From Bradyrhizobium sp. G127 (lineage in GTDB: Bacteria; Pseudomonadota; Alphaproteobacteria; Rhizobiales; Xanthobacteraceae), in NCBI RefSeq assembly GCF_021502575.1, contig NZ_JAKFGN010000002.1:186001-250000 (forward strand): DNA of 64,000 nucleotides, given 5' to 3'. The stretch's first letter is position 1. Each line of letters opens with the position of its first letter. A program made the translations under genes and the position numbers. Positions 59,614 to 64,000 of this stretch are shown piece after piece. The notes below the pieces were generated by a model. It worked only from the letters and a program-made list of their open reading frames with translations. It ran no database searches and was not told where the DNA came from.

Positions 59614-60021
59614 TCACTGCCCGTGGCGGGCGAGATCTTGATCCGTCAGACCCCAGTCCTGCCAGAGTTTCAACGCCGCCAGCAGAATGACCAATCCGCC
59701 AAGGCCGGTGTGCAGGACTCTGAGCGCGCCCTCTCCTGAATAGCCGAGGACGTACGGCGAAACGGCGAGCCACAGACCCAGCGCCATCTCGGCCGCCTCT
59801 TCCCAGCGCTGGAGCGCAATATATTCCATCTGGGCAAGGCCAAAGACGAGGATGCCGACCAGAACCGCATTCAGAATTGCGAATCCCGGCTCATAGAGCT
59901 GGCCGAATCCGTGATTCGATTCGCCCGTGATCCACGGCGACAGCACGATCAGCAGGCCCAACAGCATGCCGAGCCAGTCTTCCCATGTGTGATGTGTTTC
60001 GAAAAACCGGATGTCAGACAT
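59614..60021 (-). CDS. SPW repeat membrane protein
   Basis: 135 residues with four hydrophobic segments. Two SPW-type motifs (VLSPWITG near residue 27 and VSPYVLGYS near 88) mark the SPW repeat family (PF03779), in which each motif belongs to a two-helix unit. A perfect CAGGAGG precedes the ATG. Function unknown; members are often found near stress genes. Confidence 0.88.
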   Translation of the reverse strand: MSDIRFFETHHTWEDWLGMLLGLLIVLSPWITGESNHGFGQLYEPGFAILNAVLVGILVFGLAQMEYIALQRWEEAAEMALGLWLAVSPYVLGYSGEGALRVLHTGLGGLVILLAALKLWQDWGLTDQDLARHGQ

Positions 60022-60193
60022 CGTAAAACCTCCTGTAAAGAGGCATACGCCGGCGGCCCTCAGGCCTCACCTTCCGATTGAAAACGACCTTTGGCCGCAT
60101 CGGGGTATGTCTGCAAGCGACATATGAATCCAGCAGGCCTTTACAAGGTGCGCCAAGATGATTTGTTGTATCCCACCATCAAGAAAGCAACCA

Positions 60194-60469
60194 ATGACCG
60201 ACACAGTCCAAAACAATCCCTCCAGGAAACGATACGAACTGGCCGTCGAAGGCCATATCGCTGCGACCTATTATGCGCTTTCGGATGGCGTGATCACCTT
60301 CATCCACACCGAAGTGCCGAAGGAACTAGAGGGCAAGGGTATCGGATCGAGGCTCATCAAAGGGGCGCTGGATCAGGCGCGCGCGGCCGGGCTCAAGGTC
60401 ATCCCTCAGTGCCCGTTTGTGAAGGCCTACATCGGCAAACACCCGGAATATGCCGATCTTCTGAAATAG
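60194..60469 (+). CDS. Mini GNAT-family N-acetyltransferase (first of two)
   Basis: 91 residues, the YidJ/GCN5-related short form. The acetyl-CoA site reads GKGIGSRLIKGALDQAR (near 45-62), followed by GLKVIPQCPFVKAYIGKHPEYADLL. Such minimal GNATs have unknown acceptors. Likely start ATG at 60194. The next gene is a close paralogue 37 bases downstream. Confidence 0.85.
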   Translation: MTDTVQNNPSRKRYELAVEGHIAATYYALSDGVITFIHTEVPKELEGKGIGSRLIKGALDQARAAGLKVIPQCPFVKAYIGKHPEYADLLK

Positions 60470-60506
60470 GCTTTCACAATTTTTAACGACAAAGAGGCTG
60501 AAGCCC

Positions 60507-60785
60507 ATGAGCCAGAATGCCGTCCACAACAACACCGCGCTGAGCCGATATGAACTCGACGTCGATGGCGCAATTGCGTTTGCCAATTACCGACTCACGC
60601 CCCGCACCGTCATCATTACCCACACTGAGACGCCGCCCGCCCTGCGCGGCCGCGGCATCGCGTCAAAACTCGTGCAGGGCGCGCTGGAGCAAATCCGCGC
60701 CGACGGATTGAAGGTCGTGGCCGGCTGCGGCTTCGTCGTCGATTATCTGGACAAGCATCCCGAATTTGCTGATCTCGCGGCTTAG
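60507..60785 (+). CDS. Mini GNAT-family N-acetyltransferase (second of two)
   Basis: 92 residues, same family as the preceding gene. Matching landmarks: GRGIASKLVQGALEQIR for the acetyl-CoA loop and GLKVVAGCGFVVDYLDKHPEFADLA at the C-terminus. About half of the residues agree with the first copy, so the pair arose by an old tandem duplication. Both are followed by a shared terminator. Confidence 0.86.
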   Translation: MSQNAVHNNTALSRYELDVDGAIAFANYRLTPRTVIITHTETPPALRGRGIASKLVQGALEQIRADGLKVVAGCGFVVDYLDKHPEFADLAA

Positions 60786-60806
60786 CCTTTCCATCATGAT
60801 CCAAAT

Positions 60807-60834
60807 AAAAAGCCCGCCACATCGGCGGGCTTTT
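60807..60834. terminator. Bidirectional rho-independent terminator
   Basis: AAAA-AGCCCGCC, loop ACATC, GGCGGGCT-TTT. A-run on one side and T-run on the other serve both the GNAT pair (+) and the FAH-family gene (-). Confidence 0.9.
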
Positions 60835-60852
60835 CGCGGATCTGAATGGCGC

Positions 60853-61632
60853 TCAGACAATCTTGATCGACATATCTGGCAAGCCTTCCAGCTTGCAGAG
60901 CAGGACGTCCCCCTTCACGACCGGGCCGACATTCTCCGGCGTTCCGGAATAGATGATGTCGCCTGCCTTCAATTCAAAAGCCTCCGACAGCTTCGAAATC
61001 TGCTCGGCCACGCTCCAGATCATCTTAGTGAGATCGGAATTCTGTCTCACCGTGCCGTTCACGGCGAGCGAAATCGCGCCATTGGTGAGGTGCCCTGTCT
61101 TGGTCACCGGATGGATCGGGCCAAGCACCGCCGATTGATCGAAGCTCTTGCCGATTTCCCACGGCTTCTTCTCGGCCCCCATCGCGTTCTGCAAGTCGCG
61201 CCGCGTCATGTCGAGGCCAAGCGCATAGCCGTAGACATGGTCGAGCGCCTTGTCGGCAGGGATATTTTTGCCGCCTGACTTTAGCGCCGCCACCAGTTCG
61301 ACTTCGTGATGATAATTCCTAGTCAACGTCGGATACGGATGCTCGGCCACCAAGCCGATCGCGACGACTTGAATGGCATCGGTGGGCTTCTGAAAGAAGA
61401 ATGGCGGTTCCCGCGTTGGATCGGAGCCTCGCTCGATCGCATGAGCAGCGTAGTTTCGACCGATGCAGTAAATGCGGCGAACGGGAAAGACTTCCTTCAA
61501 ACCAACAACGGGGATTGTCACTTGGGCGACGGAAAAAATCGGCGTCCGGCCGATTTTCGCTTCGGCGTTCCCGGTAACGGTGACGGCGGCAGCACCACCG
61601 GCAAGAACATTTCTGCGATTGAATTCAGTCAT
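60853..61632 (-). CDS. Fumarylacetoacetate hydrolase family protein with Tat-like leader
   Basis: 259 residues. The FAH fold is marked by RRIYCIGRNYAAHA (near residue 52), HHEVELVAALKSG (metal ligands, near 108), GYALGLDMTRRDLQ and DIIYSGTPENVGPV near the C-terminus. The N-terminus MTEFNRRNVLAGGAAAVTVTG followed by NAEA looks like a twin-arginine signal, unusual for this normally cytosolic family. The domain resembles fumarylpyruvate/acylpyruvate hydrolases. Substrate unknown. Confidence 0.85.
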   Translation of the reverse strand: MTEFNRRNVLAGGAAAVTVTGNAEAKIGRTPIFSVAQVTIPVVGLKEVFPVRRIYCIGRNYAAHAIERGSDPTREPPFFFQKPTDAIQVVAIGLVAEHPYPTLTRNYHHEVELVAALKSGGKNIPADKALDHVYGYALGLDMTRRDLQNAMGAEKKPWEIGKSFDQSAVLGPIHPVTKTGHLTNGAISLAVNGTVRQNSDLTKMIWSVAEQISKLSEAFELKAGDIIYSGTPENVGPVVKGDVLLCKLEGLPDMSIKIV

Positions 61633-61780
61633 GTTTGTTTCCCTCTTCTGCTGAACTGCGCGGGCATTGTTATTGAATTCGAGCCGGGCCGCGGACGATT
61701 ATACCGGCCCCGGCATTTTGTTCCGACCCGGCGCGACTTGAACAGTGACTCTGCCAGCGCATGGCTTGTGCAGCGCAACG

Positions 61781-61804
61781 AAAAAGGCCCGCCGTGGCGG
61801 GCCT
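61781..61804 (-). terminator. Rho-independent terminator of the DUF3597 gene
   Basis: Minus strand: AGGCCCGCC, tight loop, GGCGGGCC then TTTTT. It lies about 30 bases past the stop at 61835. Confidence 0.9.
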
Positions 61805-61834
61805 CAAAACGTTGAGTGAAAGCACCCAGAGAAT

Positions 61835-62203
61835 TCAGTGCTTGAGATCGTCAGGCAATTTGCCGCCGTTAGCCGCCAGCTTGGTCATCACCTGCTTGTG
61901 CAGCCAGATATTCATCTTTGCAGAGTCGCTGGTATCGCCATCGTACTTCAATTCCTTGGCGAGTTCCTTGCGTGCGCCCAAGCTCGAATCGATATCGAGG
62001 GCCTTCATCAAATCCACGATCGAGGTACGCCATTCAAGCTTTTCGCCCTTGGCGGCCACCGCCTTATCGAGAATCGGCGCGACATCAACCATCGGCACAC
62101 TCGCACCCGATCCTCCCGCCGTAGAGCCTGCGCCACCGGCAGGTTCAGCAGCGTCAGCCTTGGTGCCGAAAATCGCGCTCATGATCTTTCCGAAAATGCT
62201 CAT
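61835..62203 (-). CDS. DUF3597 family protein
   Basis: 122 residues. N-terminal MSIFGKIMSAIFG, a Gly/Ala/Ser-rich linker, then the DUF3597 domain (VDVAPILDKAVAAKGEKLEWRTS, IVDLMKALDIDSSLGARKELA). The C-terminus ends in DDLKH. A LysM-associated or stress role has been suggested for relatives only by context; function unknown. No export signal. Confidence 0.88.
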   Translation of the reverse strand: MSIFGKIMSAIFGTKADAAEPAGGAGSTAGGSGASVPMVDVAPILDKAVAAKGEKLEWRTSIVDLMKALDIDSSLGARKELAKELKYDGDTSDSAKMNIWLHKQVMTKLAANGGKLPDDLKH

Positions 62204-62592
62204 CTGTAAACTCCCGATAACCCATCAATGGATGGTGGATGAAGCTGACGCTTTTCCCTGCCCCGGCATACGTCCCACCGGTCACAAAAGAGTGTAGACG
62301 TCGCATCATCGCTTGCCAATGCAGCAGTTGAATGTGCCGACGGTGAATTGAATCAATTGCGCCAAAATGACGCCACAATGACTGTGGCCTTCGCATCGAC
62401 AACAAGAGTGTACGCGATAGGTTCCGAGTATCACGTTTCAGAACTTTGCGGCGCCTGCTCACGCAAGTGCGAAGACTGGTCGCCACTTTTCTCAAGCGCG
62501 TTTAACTGATCGTGATAGTCTGAATGCTCGCACGGTGCCCCTTATAAATTCCACAGCGTCTCAGAGCGCTGTGAGACAAGGAGACAGTCACC
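62204..62592. other. Divergent intergenic region
   Basis: 389 bases with no gene seen. It contains promoters for DUF3597 (-) and DUF2189 (+). A near-perfect 20-bp palindrome GTCTCAGAGCGCTGTGAGAC sits at 62558-62577, between the likely promoter (CTTATAAAT) and the ribosome site AAGGAG of the DUF2189 gene. Confidence 0.5.
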
Positions 62593-63495
62593 ATGAGCAA
62601 CCCCGTTTCCGCTGACATCAAGTCATTCCCGCTTGCGTCGGACTCAACGAAATACACCGTTCGTAAAATTACTTTGCAAGACCTCAACGATGTACTTCGC
62701 ATGGGTTGGGAGGACTTCAAAGCCGTTCCCACTCACGCCATTCTGCTGGCGCTGATCTATCCCGTGCTCGGAATCCTGCTGGCCCGGACCGTCCTCGGCT
62801 ATTCGATCCTGCCGCTGCTGTTTCCGCTTGCGGCAGGCTTCGCGTTGCTGGGGCCGTTTGCAGCGTTGGGATTCTATGATCTCAGCCGGCGCCGCGAACA
62901 CGGCGAATCCCCCACGGCTTCACATGCCCTGAGTGTGCTGCAGTCACCGTCCATGGGCGCCATGACCTTCTTCGGCGGCCTTCTTCTTGTCCTGTTTCTG
63001 GTGTGGCTCGCGGCCGCGAATTCGATCTACAATTCAACCTTCGGATACGCACCGGCGTCGAGTTTTCCTGACTTTTTCCAACGCGTGTTGACGACGCCCG
63101 AGGGATGGCAACTCATTATTGTTGGCTGTGGAGTTGGCTTCCTGTTTGCGCTGCTCGCGCTTTGCATCAGCGTAGTTTCATTCCCGCTGATGCTCGATCG
63201 TCATGCCAGCGCGACGGATGCTATGCTCACATCAGTGCGCGCGGTCGCTCAGAATCCGATCCCGATGGCGGCCTGGGGCCTGATCGTTACGACAATGCTG
63301 ATGGCCGGAACGATCCCGTTCTTCCTCGGTCTAACCATCGTCATCCCCATGCTCGGCCACGCAACGTGGCATCTCTACCGTAAGGTGGTCGAGCCGGTGG
63401 CAATGCCGTATGAGCCGCAGCAGCAGCCCAAAGCACGAGGCTATGCAGCGGATTTTCCGGTCAACCTGTTCTCGTGGATTCACCGGAATCGATAG
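62593..63495 (+). CDS. DUF2189 family integral membrane protein
   Basis: 300 residues. A polar N-terminus (about 1-45) with VRKITLQDLNDVLRMGWEDF precedes six membrane segments. The DUF2189 signature LALIYPVLGILLARTVLGY occurs near residue 55 and FALLGPFAALGFYDLSRR near 85. AAGGAG precedes the ATG. Members are common in alphaproteobacteria and are thought of as transport-related, but no function is proven. Confidence 0.88.
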   Translation: MSNPVSADIKSFPLASDSTKYTVRKITLQDLNDVLRMGWEDFKAVPTHAILLALIYPVLGILLARTVLGYSILPLLFPLAAGFALLGPFAALGFYDLSRRREHGESPTASHALSVLQSPSMGAMTFFGGLLLVLFLVWLAAANSIYNSTFGYAPASSFPDFFQRVLTTPEGWQLIIVGCGVGFLFALLALCISVVSFPLMLDRHASATDAMLTSVRAVAQNPIPMAAWGLIVTTMLMAGTIPFFLGLTIVIPMLGHATWHLYRKVVEPVAMPYEPQQQPKARGYAADFPVNLFSWIHRNR

Positions 63496-63540
63496 CCGCA
63501 CTGCGTGATCTTGTGGCGGTCGGAGTGCGGTTAAGCGGAA

Positions 63541-63565
63541 GACGCGGCAGGCATGCTGCCGCGTC
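63541..63565. terminator. 10-bp stem hairpin between convergent genes
   Basis: GACGCGGCAG, loop GCATG, CTGCCGCGTC. No strong T-run; placed between the DUF2189 gene and the copper chaperone gene. Confidence 0.6.
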
Positions 63566-63579
63566 ATTGTCGGAGACCG

Positions 63580-64000
63580 TCAGTGCTTGTGCGCCGGCTC
63601 GCTGGTCGCCCCCATCGCGCTGACATTGAAGCTGACGTCGAGCGGGCCGGCCTTCTCGAACTTCAGCGTGGCTTTCAGCACATCTCCCTGCTTCAGTGGC
63701 TGGGTGATGTCCATGAACATCATGTGGAAGCCGCCCGGTTTCAGTTCCACCGTCTCGCCGGGTTTGATGGTCAATCCATCGGCCAGCGGCCGCATTTTCA
63801 TAACGCCGCCGGTCATCGACATTTCGTGGATCTCCACGCGATCGGCACCAACCGATGTTGCACCGACCAGACGATCCGGCGACTTGCCGGTGTTGGTGAT
63901 TTTGAGATAGCCGCCAGCGATCTTGGCACCACCCGGGGTTGCGCGCGTCCACGGTGATGCCACGACGAGATCGCCAATCTTGAATGTGTCGCTGCCGGTC
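63580..64000 (-). CDS. PCu(A)C-family copper chaperone (5' part outside window)
   Basis: At least 140 residues, truncated at the right window edge; the signal peptide must lie beyond it. The cupredoxin-like fold begins TFKIGDLVVASPWTRATPGG. Copper ligands H and M appear in VEIHEMSMTGGVMKM and the later GGFHMMFM, the H(M)x10Mx21HxM arrangement. It carries Cu(I) to cytochrome oxidase in the periplasm. The in-frame GTG at 63963 is not the start, as conserved residues continue upstream of it. Confidence 0.9.
   Translation of the reverse strand, partial: TGSDTFKIGDLVVASPWTRATPGGAKIAGGYLKITNTGKSPDRLVGATSVGADRVEIHEMSMTGGVMKMRPLADGLTIKPGETVELKPGGFHMMFMDITQPLKQGDVLKATLKFEKAGPLDVSFNVSAMGATSEPAHKH

Overview
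This window is chromosomal DNA from an alphaproteobacterium. The best fit is the order Rhizobiales (Hyphomicrobiales), family Bradyrhizobiaceae/Nitrobacteraceae (Bradyrhizobium, Rhodopseudomonas, Afipia, Nitrobacter or relatives). The reasons are the high GC content, the NasS-NasT controlled nitrate-assimilation operon with a single-domain haemoglobin and a flavoprotein, a phosphatidylcholine synthase, a pair of ndvB/ndvC-type beta-glucan synthases, and an alphaproteobacterial LexA box (GTTC-N7-GTTC) in front of uvrA. I see no prophage, no intact insertion sequence, no CRISPR array and no rRNA. There is one tRNA gene (Lys). Most of the window is core genome.

Layout. 1-9227 (all minus strand): a nitrate/nitrite assimilation locus, nasT-nasS, then nrtA-nrtB-nrtC, haemoglobin, flavoprotein, NirA-type nitrite reductase, and an iron-sulfur CysJ-like reductase cut by the window edge. 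A sigma-54 type promoter and an attenuator-type leader precede nrtA. 9340-18381: rimO, a quinone oxidoreductase, terC, pcs, a UbiH-family hydroxylase, a nitroreductase, an AEC transporter, hspQ and an IalB-family protein. 18609-23854: a YejA-like peptide-binding protein, a degenerate AMP-ligase-like protein, a degenerate GGDEF-like protein and a PRC-barrel protein. 23907-34506: mfd-sdhE, recG, a DUF502 membrane protein, glmS and glmU. 34647-41485: envelope genes including the ndvC / small secreted protein / ndvB glucan cluster. 42049-46524: tRNA-Lys, a beta-propeller protein, a GrdB-related protein, a BrnA-like orphan antitoxin, cysK and several small proteins. 46538-54775 (minus): tgt, queA, two cyclophilins with a TonB-C-like protein between them, coaD, gyrA and ssb. 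55270-64000: an outer-membrane barrel protein, uvrA, and small stress or unknown genes (SPW-repeat, two tandem mini-GNATs, a FAH-family protein with a Tat-like leader, DUF3597, DUF2189, copper chaperone).

How genes work together. NasS (nitrate sensor) and NasT (ANTAR RNA-binding regulator) probably control the nrtA leader, so that transport (NrtABC) and nitrite reduction (NirA with the FeS-diflavin reductase as possible electron donor) are made only with nitrate present and nitrogen scarce. The haemoglobin-flavoprotein pair would remove nitric oxide. Tgt and QueA form the queuosine pathway. GlmS and GlmU supply UDP-GlcNAc. NdvB and NdvC would build beta-(1,3),(1,6)-glucans in the periplasm.

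Most notable observations: (a) two composite repeats at 4660-4823 and 11675-11840, each made of two mirrored ~75-bp palindromes with CTAGTG...CACTAG ends, the first filling the nrtB-nrtC gap and donating the nrtB stop codon; (b) a Tgt that has lost all four zinc ligands; (c) a neighbouring pair of apparent pseudoenzymes (adenylate-forming and GGDEF folds); (d) a GrdB-related protein with a CxxC where the selenocysteine site is expected; (e) a very compact sigma-54/ANTAR-type leader.
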